DNA of 64,000 nt, from NCBI RefSeq assembly GCF_004798865.1, contig NW_025335873.1, positions 6,293,945 to 6,357,944 of the forward strand. Direction: 5' to 3'. Positions 1 through 11,754 of the stretch are shown piece by piece. The DNA is from Varanus komodoensis (Eukaryota > Chordata > Lepidosauria > Squamata > Varanidae). Below the pieces are notes generated by a model. That model saw only the letters and a list, made by a program, of their open reading frames with translations. It was not told where the DNA came from and made no database searches. Each line of letters begins with the position of its first letter. The stretch's first letter is position 1. The translations under genes were made by a program, and so were the position numbers.

Positions 1-680
1 TGTACTTATTTTTTCCACCCCAGTATCTGTGTTTCTGTATGCACATTCCACTAATGTATACATTTTTCTCTGCATTTCTTTTCTTGGAGGAAAATGGTGC
101 TGCAAAATTAAAAGTGTACAGCCTGCAGGATAAGTATGTTTGGATCCATGCAGTAGTTTGCAATTTGGTCAGTAGAGCTGCAAAGTGTGAGTGCAAGTCG
201 CCAGCAGCCCTAGTGGTGAGGCTGAAGGATGGCTTGCAGCAGCCATCGCAGAACAAGTACCACTTGATGGATCCATCTTGCTTTGTGTCACCCCCAAGCA
301 ATTCCTGCATTGATCCACATGCCGGGAAACGATCCATTGTTGAATAGCGTAAATGCATTTGTGAATTGGCTCTTGCGGAAAGCATGGCTTGCCTGCTTTG
401 CTTTGCGCTGCTATTAATAGCACTGAATTCTTAGAAAAGTACCACAGGAGTAAAGTGAGCGGTGAGCACACATCCTCCTCTCCTGCTCTTCATTAAAGAA
501 CGCTTCCCCTCCTGCACGAGACCAGACCACCCAAAGGTGCAGGAATCTGCTTGCAAGGAATTCTCCCTCGGATGCCGGTTCTGTAATGGCTGTGTCCTAA
601 ATACATATTCATTTGCTAAAATAGAACAGGCCTATTGAGTAATGCAGACTCAGTTACGGCAGGAGACATCGTTAACAAGT
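1..680. other. Unassigned single-copy-like DNA
   Basis: No gene, repeat family or RNA gene is recognised here. The two short open frames overlap on opposite strands, with no splice signals or recognisable protein. Confidence 0.4.
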
Positions 681-703
681 CACTGTTAACATTGTTAACA
701 GTG
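681..703. repeat. 23-bp perfect palindrome with GTTAAC sites
   Basis: Two 11-bp arms (CACTGTTAACA and its complement) flank one unpaired central base. A third GTTAAC lies just upstream at 671-676, giving three GTTAAC hexamers in 30 bp. The half-sites resemble HNF1-type GTTAA motifs, but the spacing is not the classical HNF1 palindrome. Function is unknown. Confidence 0.7.
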
Positions 704-1220
704 CTGGACCGCGTCATGCGACTGACGGGAGGCGTAAGAGGCTGCCGTCGAGTCTGGTGCAAAGCTTGGCTGGTCCCTCGGAGATTTCTCTGGCCAGGGC
801 AGCCCCTCTCCCACAGGGGAGCCCCCCATCTTGGTGATAGGAATTCAGCACAATTGGGTTTTGTTTTCCCTTACCTTGGTTGCCATAGTGATGGCTGTTC
901 TGTTGCTGTCTGCCATTTTAACCCCCCCCCCCCGCACCCAGTGACTTGATGTCGGCCCCCTGAGCTCTTTGAAGAAATTACATGTGAGACTCTTCAGAGT
1001 GGGTGGGATGCTATTCTTGTATCCGGTACTGAATGCGGGATGGGGGGGGATCATAGGCTGCCTTCCTGTCCCCACTTAAGCCGGGTTTAATCATCCGTAA
1101 GAGCAGGGCAAGTGATGGAGAGGCAGCTGCCAATGGGCAGCCCATGTGCCTACAGAGCTATTTTGATTGGTTTAAAAAAGCACAGCTCTGAAGCACTGGT
1201 AACTGCCTATGTATGAGATG
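704..1220. other. Unassigned DNA with a poly-C run
   Basis: No gene is recognised. A run of about 14 C lies near 921-934, and a GTTGCCATAG motif resembling half of an RFX X-box lies near 879. Nothing else is supported. Confidence 0.4.
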
Positions 1221-1425
1221 AAAGAAAATGTCTGTTTATAGTTCAGCTATTAAGTTAATATTAGGACTCCATAGATTAATGAACTGATTCATCATCTGCC
1301 TTTGAGTCATCACCTACCGTTTTAGCCAGTTAATTAACATAGCTCAACAAATGGTTATCACATCAGAGTTACAACATGGGTACCTTTTGGCATACAGAAG
1401 GATATTTAAGATGCCGTTGGCAGAG
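1221..1425. promoter_or_regulatory. Candidate conserved non-coding block, 1.2-1.4 kb
   Basis: This AT-rich, repeat-free stretch contains a TTAATTAA homeodomain-type site (1330-1337), an AP-1-like TGAGTCA (1303-1309) and several ATTAAT/TTAATA cores. The composition resembles vertebrate enhancers. Conservation is inferred and was not measured. Confidence 0.35.
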
Positions 1426-2085
1426 AATGCAAGAGAAAAGTGGGTCTAAATCTTTGCCCATCTAACTTAGTGGGTTACCCCGGACCAACTACCATTTCTC
1501 AGCTTCAAAGCTTAAGCCAAACCCTAAGTGTTGGGGAATGGGAGGTGGAGAGCAGGAGCTCCTTAGGGGAAGGAGGGCATAAAATGCTATACTAGAGTCT
1601 GGCATATTTCATGAGAAGAAAAGGACTGTCTTTAATATTGGTGGCACTCTTAATTAATGTTAGACCCTGGACTTCTTACTTCCACTGTGTTGAGATAATA
1701 ATGTGTGTGCATTCCCTCGTTTACAAATGGAATGAGACAACTCTGTCGTACTTGTCTCTTGTCTCTTTCTGCTTTTCCTCTTCCTGCTGAAGGGACCCCT
1801 GGACTTCTACCCAACGTGCTACCCCGAAAACACCAGAGATTCCAAGTTGCAGAAGCAAAATGGAAATCATCACTATGACCTTCTCCATCACCACCACTAT
1901 CATAAATGTTGTCCCTCACTTGAAACCTTACCAATTAAAATTTGCTCTAGCCAATTAAAATCATTGGTAGGACTGAACATATATGGCTTTTGAAAACATA
2001 TGCACTGATTGAAACTTACAGCCTCAACCACACCGACTTTATTTATCTGTTTAGAGATAAGTTTTGCTTGGGCATCTCTACAGTT
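1426..2085. other. Unassigned DNA
   Basis: No repeat family or exon is recognised. Minus-strand open frames near 1650-1934 overlap in two registers and show no convincing splice sites. Confidence 0.35.
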
Positions 2086-2089
2086 CCAG

Positions 2090-2230
2090 AGTTCACTACC
2101 CAACAACAAACCATAGGTTCTTTTCTTGGGTTGTCCATGGTTAAAAAAGCCATGGTTTGTTAGCATGGCAAGGTTCAGACAACACAATAACTCATGTTTC
2201 AGCGACAGCCTATATTTCATCAATAATCCA
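2090..2230 (-). mobile_element. hAT-like non-autonomous DNA element fragment
   Basis: The segment carries repeated AACCATGG/CCATGGTT motifs and, on the minus strand, the signature TGTTGTCTGAACC. The same signature occurs at about 11.84, 21.27, 39.66 and 53.80 kb here. This fits a family of CCATGG-rich non-autonomous DNA transposons common in reptiles. The hAT assignment is from memory of similar repeats; no terminal repeats or target duplications were defined. Confidence 0.4.
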
Positions 2231-2864
2231 CACTAAACCTGCACTCATCCTTGGGTTGCCATGTTTTCTGAACCCAGTTGCTATTCCAATATGGAGTTAA
2301 AAATAACTGAAGGCTTATGGCGGCTGACGAGACCTCTTCCCTGTCAGACTGAAAGGCCATGACTTGATTCTGCAGTTTCAGACAAGGGACACAGAACTTC
2401 CGAGAGGGGCAGAGATGGCTGTGTCCTCTGGCCAGGAGGACCCTGATTGTTCCTGAGAAACTGGCGGATACTTCATTCTTGGTAGACTCAACTGCTCCAC
2501 ACTAGAAGACCATGACTAGAAGGCCAACACAGGAGGACAAGCCAGAAGTGAGATCCAGAGAGGATGTCAGAACTGGAGATCCCAACAGGAAGCAGGAGCA
2601 CATGAGAGCTTAGAAAGACCACGGTGCTCAAGCAAAGCTCAGCTGGAACAAGAAGCCCTTTCTACTCCCTCCAGCGCATATGTAGGCACCACCAGGCCTG
2701 GTTGGGCGGAGTCAGTGCAGGGCTGGAAAGAACCTCACTGAATGGCTGCCACCTGCAGGTCACCTGTAGCCTTTCACACCAGTCAGGCCTTCCCTGACTG
2801 CCCTCCCCAGTCATGCCTGGGCCTGCCCTTGTGGCACCAAAGGCCCATGATGCAATCACGCTGT
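2231..2864. other. Unassigned DNA
   Basis: No gene or repeat is recognised. The 123-aa minus-strand frame (2662-3033) runs into the Bov-B-like segment and has no protein-family features. Confidence 0.35.
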
Positions 2865-2865
2865 T

Positions 2866-3037
2866 GTTAAGTCGCAAAGTCGTGCCCAACCCTTCACAAC
2901 CCCATGGACAACATTCCTGCACGGACAGCATCTCCTGTCCCCCACCATCACCTGGAGGACACACAATCCCACACCCACCTTCCCAGTGACCCCATTCAGC
3001 CTCTGCCATCCCCTTCTCCTTTTGCCAATGCAATCAT
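2866..3037. mobile_element. Bov-B/RTE-like repeat fragment
   Basis: The segment opens with a GTTAAGTCGCAAAGTCGTG block, followed by a CAACCCCATGGACAAC block, tracts rich in CTGTCC and ACCATC, and a C/T-rich end. This order matches the Bov-B-related sequence common in squamates and shared with ruminant Bov-A repeats. Recognition is from memory, and orientation was not fixed. Confidence 0.5.
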
Positions 3038-3097
3038 GCAGCATACCAATTAAGAGCCAACTGACCCTCTAGCCCATCTAGAACAGGGAAATCCATC

Positions 3098-3658
3098 CAC
3101 ACATTGCCCTTTTCTCCAAAACCCCCAAAACATATCTCATGTACTTACAGCTGCTGTCTTCCTCCCAAATCCTTTCCTTCTCCATTCCACTTTTTCTACC
3201 ACACCGAACACCCTCCCCCACACCCTCTGATGAGAGTGGGATTCAGCAAGACCTCACTGGGGCTGCATGATGCCCTACAAGTGCTCAGCACATCCGCAGT
3301 TATGCACCTCCTCCCTGGTGCAGCATTTAAATCCAGGCCACACACGATGAAGCACAGATCTTCATAGGCAGCAGGTCGTAGACTTCCAGCAATTCTGCTG
3401 GAAGTTGATCCTGGGCTTCAGATTCCGAGGAAGGGGCCGTCCTCTGGACTCAAGTCACAATCCAAAGCCCAGTCCTCTGCCGTGCACATGCCTTTTTGCA
3501 GCTGGGGCAGAGAGGCTGTTTCTAGGCTTCTGGACTCCCGCCAGGACCATCCCAGTGCCTCTGTCCCCGTTCTTCTAACCATGCAATGAGGCGTGTGGGG
3601 AAGCCTGTACCTCAGGCCAGGCGAGAGCACCAGGTTGACTGGCATGCCTGCTTTCCCA
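3098..3658 (+). repeat. Left arm of 3-kb inverted duplication
   Basis: This roughly 550-bp segment reappears as its reverse complement at 5554-6130. I estimate about 93-95% identity by eye over the core, with mostly transition differences and small indels. The outer 60 bp is more diverged. A short internal palindrome (3382-3405, ACTTCCAGCA paired with TGCTGGAAGT) is present in both arms. There is no coding evidence: the opposing ORFs near 3418-3645 and 5504-5797 are the same sequence read from either arm. Confidence 0.85.
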
Positions 3659-3734
3659 AGGTGGGATGGTAGCTACTCGCTTTGCTTGAAGCTGTGTCTA
3701 GAAGCTGGTTGGGAATGTAGTGAGCTGAGGGAAT

Positions 3735-4568
3735 GTTGTGCAAAAAGAAATGGGTGGAGCCTTCTGGCTCGACCCCTGAATGGAAGTGCAAGAACCCTGA
3801 AGATGAGAGCAGGGTCTTGCACTTGGGGCATAAGAAAGGGTGTCATAAGTGCAGGTTAGGGGACAAGTGGCTGGAGAGCAGCACTTGTGAAAGGGACCTC
3901 GGGGTGCTGGTTGACTGCAGGCTAAACATGACCCAGCCGTGTGATGCGGCGGCCAAGAGGGCGAATGCCACCCTTGGTTGCATAGCCAGAAGCGTGGCTT
4001 CTAGATCGAGAGAGGAATTACTGCCACTCTGTACGGCTCTGGTGCCCCTGCAGCTGGAATACTGTGTTCAGCTCTGGGCCCCTCATTACAAGAGGGATAT
4101 AGCAAGGTTGGAATCGGTGCAATGAAGGGCCACTAGGATGGGGGCCGGTTTGCAGGGGAAGCTGTGTGAGGCGAGACTGAGGGAACTGGGTCTCTTCAGC
4201 CTGGGGAAGAGGAGACTCTGAGGGGATCTGTTGGTGACATACAAGTATGTGAGGGGGTGTCACACAGAGGCGGGCAGAGACCTGTTCTCCCCTGCAGAGG
4301 AAGGCAGGACGCGCTCCAATGGAGCAAAGCTCAGGGAGCCAAGGTTCCATTTGGATGCCAGGAAACACTTCCTACCAGTTAGGACCCCCAGGGTATGGAA
4401 TGGGCTTCCATGAGAGGTGGTTGAGGCCCCATCGGTGAGGGTGTTCAAGGATAGGCTGGACATGCACATGGCAGGCATGTCACAAGTGGAGCTGGCTGGA
4501 CCTTGGGGTCAGACCAGATGGCCTGGGAGACCCCTTCTGACTCACTCTGTCTCTATGTTTTTAAGTTG
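3735..4568 (+). mobile_element. CR1 LINE, 5'-truncated, copy 1
   Basis: Translation gives the C-terminal part of CR1 ORF2: ERDLGVLVD, SVASRSREE, LEYCVQLWAPHYK, LRELGLFSL, DLFSPAEEGRTRSNGAKLRE and RVWNGLP, in the order known for CR1 reverse-transcriptase proteins. A short 3' UTR follows with the subfamily end (CAGACCAGATGGCC, CTGACTCACTCTG, CTATGTTTTT). In-frame stops interrupt it, for example after LESVQ, within LGKRRL and after NGLP, so it is dead. The element lies in the spacer of the inverted duplication, just inside the left arm, and is truncated at its 5' end as is usual for CR1. Confidence 0.9.
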
Positions 4569-5553
4569 GCCACTCTGGGATTGGGTTACAAGTCAGCTTG
4601 CTTCACTCTGAAATCTCCTTTGTCCAGAGATTTTCCATGGACACCATCTCTTCCTCTCTCTCTTTCCCCCCGCTCCATATGGGGGTGTGTGCATGCACCT
4701 GTGGGTGCACACACACCGAGCCAATGGCAAGGCAAGCTTTCCACTATCTCAGGGGAGCACACCTGTGCTGCCACCGGCCCTTCCCGCCCCTCCTTGCCAC
4801 GGTGCCTGTCCCCCTTCCGTCCCCATTGCACCCCAATATCTTCCTTGAGTGCTGCACCAGCTGCTTTCCCACCGGATGCACCTCCCAAAGTGAGGGTGGG
4901 CAGTGGGGATGAGAAGGATGGGGAGAGGGTGGGAGATGCCATGGTGGTGGCAGTGGGAGGGGTGGGGTGCAGGCCCCAGTGGCAGCAGGTCCTCCTGGGG
5001 AGGGAGCAGACCATGTTCTGCCCTTCCTCCTCTGCTCCCAGAACCTGGAGAATGCAGAGGGCCAGAAATTGCTCCAGCTTCTCCTGACCTCCTTGCAGAA
5101 ACAAAGCGGCCGGATTAAATAGCCAGAAACGATGCCTGTCAGTAACGCTGAGGATCCAAGAAGTGCTTGGATGATGTGCATTGCCTTTGCCTTCCTCTGG
5201 CCCGGCTTGCTGACATTTCTGATTTTGTTGACAAGAGTGAGGGTCAGAGATGGAGTCCTGTGCCGATCCTTCTGCCTTCCTGAAGTGATCAAAGATTTGC
5301 TTTGGCCAAAGGGTTTTTCTTTATGCAGCTTCTGCCCTCTTCCTCTGGGGCGAAACTCTCCCCAAGAGAAGATAATTCCCACCACAACCACAGACTGAAG
5401 GAAGGAGACGGAAAAGGAGCCCTGGAAAAGGGCTGTGCAAAGGGGAAACACAGAAGGGCCTGGTACTTTTTCATGGAGAAAATAGAATCAAATAGGCATC
5501 TCTGTGCAACTGAGCCTCATCTCAGCTAGAAGGCGATGCCCTCTGTTGGCAAC
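4569..5553. other. Spacer of inverted duplication, unassigned
   Basis: No repeat family is recognised in the remainder of the spacer between the arms. Overlapping long frames occur here on both strands, up to 235 aa on the minus strand (4744-5451). They are proline/glycine-rich shadows of a C/T-rich sequence with no domain. Confidence 0.5.
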
Positions 5554-6130
5554 TCTGGGAAGAGCAGGCATGCCAATCTACCTGGTGCTCTCGCCTGGCC
5601 TGAGATGCAGGCTTCCCCACACGCCTCATCACATGGTTAGAAGAACGGGGACAGAGGCACTGGGAGGGTCCTGGCGGGAGTCCAGAAGCCTAGAAACAGC
5701 CTCTCTGCCCCAGCTGCAAAAAGGCATGTGCACGGCAGAGGACTGGGCTTTGGATTGTGACTTGGGTCCAGAGGACGGCCCCTTCCTCGGAATCTGAAGC
5801 CCAGGATCAACTTCCAGCAGAATTGCTGGAAGTCTATGACCTGCTGCCTATGAAGATCTGTGCTTCATCGTGTGTGGCCTGGATTTAAATGCTGCACCAG
5901 GGAGGAGGTGCATAACTGCGGATGTGCTGAGCACTTGTAGGGCATCATGCAGCCCCAGTGAGGTCTTGCTGAATCCCACTCTCGTCAGTGGGTGCAGGGG
6001 AGGGTGTTTGGTGTGGTAGAAAAAGTAGAATGGAGAAGGAAAGGATTTGGTAGGAAGACAGCAGCTCTGTGAGTATGGAGAGAGGTTTGGGGGGCTCTGG
6101 GGAAGAAGGCAGAGCATCTGGCAGTGTGCA
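5554..6130 (-). repeat. Right arm of 3-kb inverted duplication
   Basis: This is the reverse complement of 3098-3658. Shared landmarks, in mirrored order, are the GGCATGCC edge, the GAACGGGGACAGAGGCACTGG block, the ACTTCCAGCA palindrome (5810-5833) and the CTTTCCTTCTCCATT block. The arms are separated by about 1.9 kb. No matching flanking target-site duplication was found by eye, so the mechanism (foldback element or local inverted duplication) is open. Confidence 0.85.
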
Positions 6131-7715
6131 AGGGGTTTTCATAACACTCTGCTCATATTTGTGAAGATCATTATGAGCTAGAAACTCATGTCTGGAGGAT
6201 ATCTCCATAAAAATATACATTTCTTTGGAATCGCGTGTGAACCAGATAATTCCTTCCTACCTGTGCTGCCTCTTGCCCTTTCCATTTTGCAGAGAGACAG
6301 CAGTCTTGAATAGGCGGCACCTGCAGGAAAATTTTTGGTTTGAAATTTCAGCCAGCCAGTTGGCCATGCCCTTCCTGGGACACACCACTCCATTTCCTCT
6401 TCTCTGGTTTCCCACACTCCCCTTGCCCAGCCAAGCAGGCATTTCACATTCCACGTCCATGGACTGTTCACCAGAGTCATTTTTGTATGGCTCCCCCCAC
6501 CCCCCAAGCAGTCCTTTATACTACTGTGATTTCCCCGTGTCTCCTGGTGCTTCCCTTTAGTTTCTCAGGGACTGCGTTTTGACAATCCTTTCTGGAGTCA
6601 CTAGTTCAATTTGCAATTAGAAGAACGGAGAGTTACACACGAATCTGCCCAGGCAATGACTTGTACTTGGGGTGGGGCAGGGGAATAAAGTTTTCCCCAT
6701 TCCTTAGCTTCTTTGGAGAATTCCACCCACCAGAAAGCAGCCTCACAATTCTCAGACCAAGTACAATCTTTTCCCATCCCTTTCCCTGGGACTTTTCCCT
6801 TTGAAAATTAACACTGGAGGCCAGAATAGCAGCAGCAGCAAAAAAACTGTAGGTGAAATGGAGCACCAAGAAGGTAATGCTGATTTCAGTGCATTTCAGT
6901 GCATTCCCCGGCAGCCCACATTTGGCCAGAATCCCCCACATCACGTGACTTTCCATGGTAGGGGAGGGCAGGGGGAATGAAATAATAAAACAGGCTTGCA
7001 ACAAATAACTCTAGGCGCCCCCAGTACAGAATTACGTCACGGTGTTGGGAATCTCGTGGCCACCTGAGAACATGCTGGGATGGGACAGAACTCGTGCCAA
7101 GCTTGGGGGGGACCAGCTGCCACCTGGAAGGGTTGCCGTATTCAAAGACATCCAGGTGCAGCCCAGAGCAGTGGGGTTTGGGGTGGTTCCAAGGTCATTA
7201 CGAAGCTCTGCAGTCACTGGTGAAAAACAGGGTGGCTGCTTTGGCGCGGAACCTGCATCGAGTGCCGACAGTGGATGCGGCTCAGAAGTGCTGGAGGGAA
7301 GCTGCCGGAAGCAAGAGTCACCCCAGAACTGAAGCAGTCCCTGCCACAACGAGGCACAACAACGGTTGAGTTATTTCAGGAAATGAATCAATCCGATCCA
7401 GAAATCGGAACATTCCTTGCCACACCAGAGTGGCCCATTGACCAGCTGGACAAAACATGAATTAGGAACTTAAGAAGCTGATTTATCCCAGGACAGACAC
7501 CAGCTGCTTCCAGAATCCTTTTGAACGGATGGTACTGACGGCTGGAGCCGTGTTCTTCAAACAGGCCGGGTCCAATCTGTCTGGTTCCCTGAGACAAGAA
7601 GCCGTCTCTCCTGCCTCCTGCCTCTGCTCCCCTTCCCAAACTTTGCTAAAGTTTGGCAGGCCTGATCCACTCAGAAGGGGCAATTATCCCTCCAGCTGCC
7701 ATCCAGTTCTACCAA
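6131..7715. other. Unassigned DNA
   Basis: No interspersed repeat, exon or RNA is recognised. Overlapping short frames on both strands around 6.2-6.6 and 7.0-7.6 kb lack protein features. Confidence 0.35.
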
Positions 7716-7717
7716 GA

Positions 7718-7860
7718 AATTTAAGAAGCCAAGCCAAGCCAAAAGCAAAGCCAAAAGCAAGACGAGGTGAAGCAAAGCAAGGCGAAGCCAAGTGTGGGAG
7801 AGGGACAGGAACGAACCAGGGTGAAGATAAGTGAAGTGAAGCAAAGCAGTAGATACTACT
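7718..7860 (+). repeat. Degenerate purine-rich AAGCC/AAGCAA tract
   Basis: Irregular tandem AAGCC, AAGCAA, GAAGC and GTGAAG words run through this tract, which is mostly A/G/C on the plus strand. It reads as an expanded low-complexity array, not a clean microsatellite. Confidence 0.6.
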
Positions 7861-9490
7861 GGAATTTCCCTTAAAAGTAGATCAAAGCATAAGAAAACAT
7901 AACCCCCAAACCCCTGCACCTATCCTTCTGACATCAAGCAGGCACTATTCTCTCCTAGGCAATGTTCTGACTTGAGGGGCTGGGACTGGGAAAGGCATAT
8001 CTTTTTTAAAAATTCCATGACAGTCCCTGGAAGCACAAAGCCTCAATTTTGAAAAGCCTGATAGCATCAAGCAGACCGCCTCCAAATCCCTCTGGCTCCA
8101 CACCGGTCTGAACAGAGGCGTTCTGTTTTCTGAAGTTCCAGGCAAGGCTCTGAGTGAAAATGAGGCCCTTTACGAGGCTCTCTCCAGCACTGTCTGTGCC
8201 TGGGATCCATCCAGCTCAGGATGCTGAGGACTGGACCAGAAGCTGCCTTGCACAGCTCAGATAATGTGTCCATCTTTTCCAGAACTCATCTGATGGACCC
8301 CATCCCTCCAGCATATCAGCAGGGAGAGGTCCTTCTCTGCCAGGGGCTTGCATGGAGAGCAGGTGCCCCACCAGTGAAGCACCGTCCCCCTAACCTCTCC
8401 CCAGATTTGCAAGTGTCGCCACAACCATGGAATGGCAAAGCAGATTTCAAGGAAGTATGCAAGTGTGCGGAAAGCCGCAATGTCACCGAAGGTGCAGTAA
8501 TTGCCGATTACTCAATGATCTATCATTTGCAACTGAACACACCTTTAATGAGGAATTAGCACTGTTTAGACATTCTTCCTCCCCCTGCTCCTGCAGTTCA
8601 AAAGGGCTGAACTTGTGCCATGCGGAACCTTACTGCTTCGCTTGGGTTTCATGGACGGTTAAGAATCCTGGTTTCTCTGGACTTTAATTTACCTGGGATG
8701 CCTATTTATGGAGAAAAGATCCTCAGCTGCAGAGACCCATTTGGAAGGCAGGGATCTGTCAGTCCTCAACATCTCAGTCCTCAGCAACAAGTTCTCTGAA
8801 TTCCAGCCTGAATTGCCACATCCAGTTTCAAACTTCTTTTTTTCTTTCTTTTGCACAAAAATTAGTGGACAGTTTCAAAGGTATGCAGTTTTGAAATGGA
8901 GTCCTTTGCCATAGATTAAAGTGCATTTGTGCACATGTTTCAAAAGCATGCAATTTCCAGGCACCATTTTCAGATGGATACATGTTGTGGGAAGCATATT
9001 TTGGGAAGCCCAGAAATACAGAGCTCTCAATTGTGGATCGCATCTGATTCCATATTCTCTCTGCAGTGTGTGAACTGAGAAAATCCTCATCAGAATGAAC
9101 GGAAACAAAATTCTCAGTAATGACTCGTAGAAGACTAATGGGACAGCAACATGCAGGAGCCGATGGGGTGCAGGTTCACCTTCCATATTCCTTTTCTCAG
9201 AACGGCCATGCTGCATACAGGGGTGGGAAAGTGCCTGAGTGAAGGTCTGGGAAAACTCTCCCATCCTTCCTCCTCTTCGGTGTTTCTTGGAAGGGAGACC
9301 TCGAACAGACTTATGGGGAGGGGAGGCTACTTTCCAGCGCAATCAGATTGATGGCACGTCAAGCCCACATATGGAACATCAAGCATGTGCGGGCATTCCC
9401 ACACACGCAGCGGAACGGCTGAGTTCACACAGCATGACCAGCGACCCTGCATGGTCACCACGACTCGTGGCTCTTTAGCATGATCTTCTG
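7861..9490. other. Unassigned DNA
   Basis: No recognised repeat or exon. AT-rich sequence around 8.8-9.1 kb has no motif cluster strong enough to list as regulatory. Confidence 0.35.
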
Positions 9491-9493
9491 GAC

Positions 9494-9948
9494 ATACATA
9501 GGAACACGGAAACAGCGCGAGTCAGAAGGGGCCTCCCCGGTCATCTAGTCTGACCCCCGGCTCCAGCCAGCTCACGACATGCCCACCATGTGCCTGTCCA
9601 GGCTATCCTCGAACACCCTCACCGATGGGCCTCCACCACCTCCCATGGAAGCCCATTCCATGCCCTGGGGGTCCTAACTGTCAGGAAGTGCTTCCTGGCA
9701 CCCACCTGAATCTTGGCTCCCTGAGCTTTGCTCCGTTGGAGCGCGTCCTGCCCTCCACTGCAGGGGGAAAAGGTCAGGGCCCAGCACTGTGCGGCACACC
9801 CTCAGGCACCTGTATGTCGTTAACAGCCTGAGCCTCCTCCTCTCCTGGCTGAAGAGACCCGGCTCCTGCAGCCTCTCCCTCATACGGCTCCCCCTGCAAA
9901 CAGGCCACCATCCCAGGGGCCCTCCGCTGCACCGATCCCAACCTTCGG
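9494..9948 (-). mobile_element. CR1 LINE 3' end, copy 2
   Basis: Read on the minus strand it runs through the end of ORF2 (EARLRELGLF-, RTRSNGAKL- and RVWNGLP-type segments) into the short 3' UTR that ends in the CTAGATGGCC, CTGACTCGC and TTTC..ATGT motifs. It is the same subfamily as copy 1, more diverged and with frame interruptions. The 5' end is truncated near 9948. Confidence 0.85.
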
Positions 9949-10700
9949 CCAAACACGTTCTTCATTATCTTGGTTTCCAGCCTCCCTCTCTAGTCCTGTT
10001 GCCAAAGTGGTTTGGGCAGCTCCCAACAGGTGCCTGACTCCAAGAAGATAGCAGTGCCAGGATTTCTCAACCAACACAACCCCTTTCTGTCCCCCAGGCC
10101 TTTTAGGGTTTAGATTTTAGTCTTTATGGCCATACACATAACTCTTTATCGTGCTGTATTCTCTCAGCTTTTGGTTATCAGCGCTGAGAATGTCTATTTT
10201 GGGGTGGCTCAGAATGATGGTAAATAAATAATCCGTTCGCCTTCCGTTGGCCTCCTTCCACCCACCTCCTTCTCACTGCATGCCGTCCCCCCGCTTTAGC
10301 CCTGTGTGGCGTCTTCAGGAGCCAGACAGCAAAAAAAGCCATGCCAAAGGAAAAGCTCTCAGACAATCAGCTTTCTATTGTCTGCATCCCAGGATGCCTG
10401 CCAGAACCTGGCACTGGGGCCAAGAGGTGGCGTGGAAGCACGTTCGTCTCCTCTTTGCATCCACTCTGCTCTTGCAGCTGGCTTTATTCTGCCCAAGCAG
10501 CATGGCGTGCATGAAGAGCAAGGCTGGGTGGGGGAGGAAGCCCCCTATTTAGGTCAGAAGCCCTTGGCTGCAACAGGGAAAAGCAGCCCTTATGGATAAG
10601 GGGCCAAAGTGCTGGGCTTGAGCTCTGGGGAAGGCTCTGGATCAAAGCCCGCTGAGTAAGCAGGGAGGGGTGGAACCTGCTGCATTCGCTTCCACTCCAT
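9949..10700. other. Unassigned DNA
   Basis: No recognisable repeat or gene. The overlapping 101- and 97-aa plus-strand frames (10247-10599) are two registers of one sequence and show no domain. Confidence 0.35.
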
Positions 10701-10701
10701 G

Positions 10702-10941
10702 CTTTGGATTTTTTTCCTGATTTTTATCCTGCCTTTTTCCTAGAAAGGGCTCAAGGCAGCTCACATCATTCTCCTCCTCCGTCTTATCCCCACAACAACA
10801 ACCCTGTGAGGTAGGTGGTGCTGAGAGTCTGTGCCTGGCCCAAAGTCACCCGGTTGGCTCCATGGCTGAGCGGGGACCAGAACCCGGAACGCCCGAGTCC
10901 CAGTTCCATGCCCTTAACCACTATGCCACACTGCCTCTCAG
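10702..10941 (-). mobile_element. MIR-like tRNA-derived SINE, copy 1
   Basis: On the minus strand it begins with an AGTGTGGCATAGTGGTTAAG-type tRNA head and a B-box-like GGTTC region. It continues through CCTACCTCACAGGGTTGTTG and GGGGATAAGA, and ends in a TATAAAT-like tail. This is the common squamate MIR/CORE-type SINE layout, repeated at 14.3, 23.7, 45.7, 46.5, 46.7 and 51.7 kb. Confidence 0.8.
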
Positions 10942-11750
10942 TGCATACGTTCCCCTGACCAGCATGCTTTGTATTCATGAACCTGGTGGCTGCAACATTC
11001 TCCTTTCCATCAAAGGATCTCCACAGCAGACTATAATGCACTGAATCCACACGATAGGCAAGTCCAGCGCAGTGCAAATGTCCAAAATTAGCCCGGAGCA
11101 CTTCCCATCAAAGAAGCACTACCATTTCATTCCTTTAATAAAGCTTCCATGTGGAAAAAGATGAAGTAATCAGAGGGAATTCCCTGCAGTCCAGGTGCGC
11201 CCATCCATCAAGAGCCTGCCCACCCATCTAACCTTCAGAGGTAAAGGGATTCGGAGCAGTTATTACACAAAGCCAGATGTTTTGTGATTTGGGAGGAAAC
11301 AGCTGTGCAGGCATTTTTTCTGCTGGGATTTGTTCTGTCTCTCTTCTCCCCCACTCCCTTGCAGGAAAATCAGCAGCTCATGGAAAGACATATGATAGCA
11401 TGAAGAGAACCAGCCCTATGCAGAACTCACTACCCTTAATTTTGATTTGGTTTGCGTTTACTTAACACTACGAAATTGCGGAATCTTAATAGGAACGTTT
11501 CTGGCAATGTCTCAGAGATGAGATTTTAACATTCCAGAATGACAGATTTTTTTCAGGCGTGTGCCTAGAATATCACAGGAGATGTATATAGCAGTTGGGG
11601 GATATCACAAAATGTTTGTTCCTCACACACAAGTGAACATTGATCAGGCCAACCAGCTGAAAGCACATGAGAGAAAGATTAAAGGCAGACACAGAGAGAA
11701 ATAGCCAAAGAGTCCAAAAAGGCAACATAATGCCACTTTGGGTTTGGTCA
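10942..11750. other. Unassigned DNA
   Basis: No repeat or exon is recognised. The sequence is AT-rich around 11.4-11.6 kb. Confidence 0.35.
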
Positions 11751-11754
11751 ACGT

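Noticed and set aside
4744-5451. 235-codon minus-strand frame in the inverted-duplication spacer
   Set aside because: Low-complexity Pro/Ser/Gly translation from C/T-rich DNA, with equally open frames on the opposite strand. No domain.
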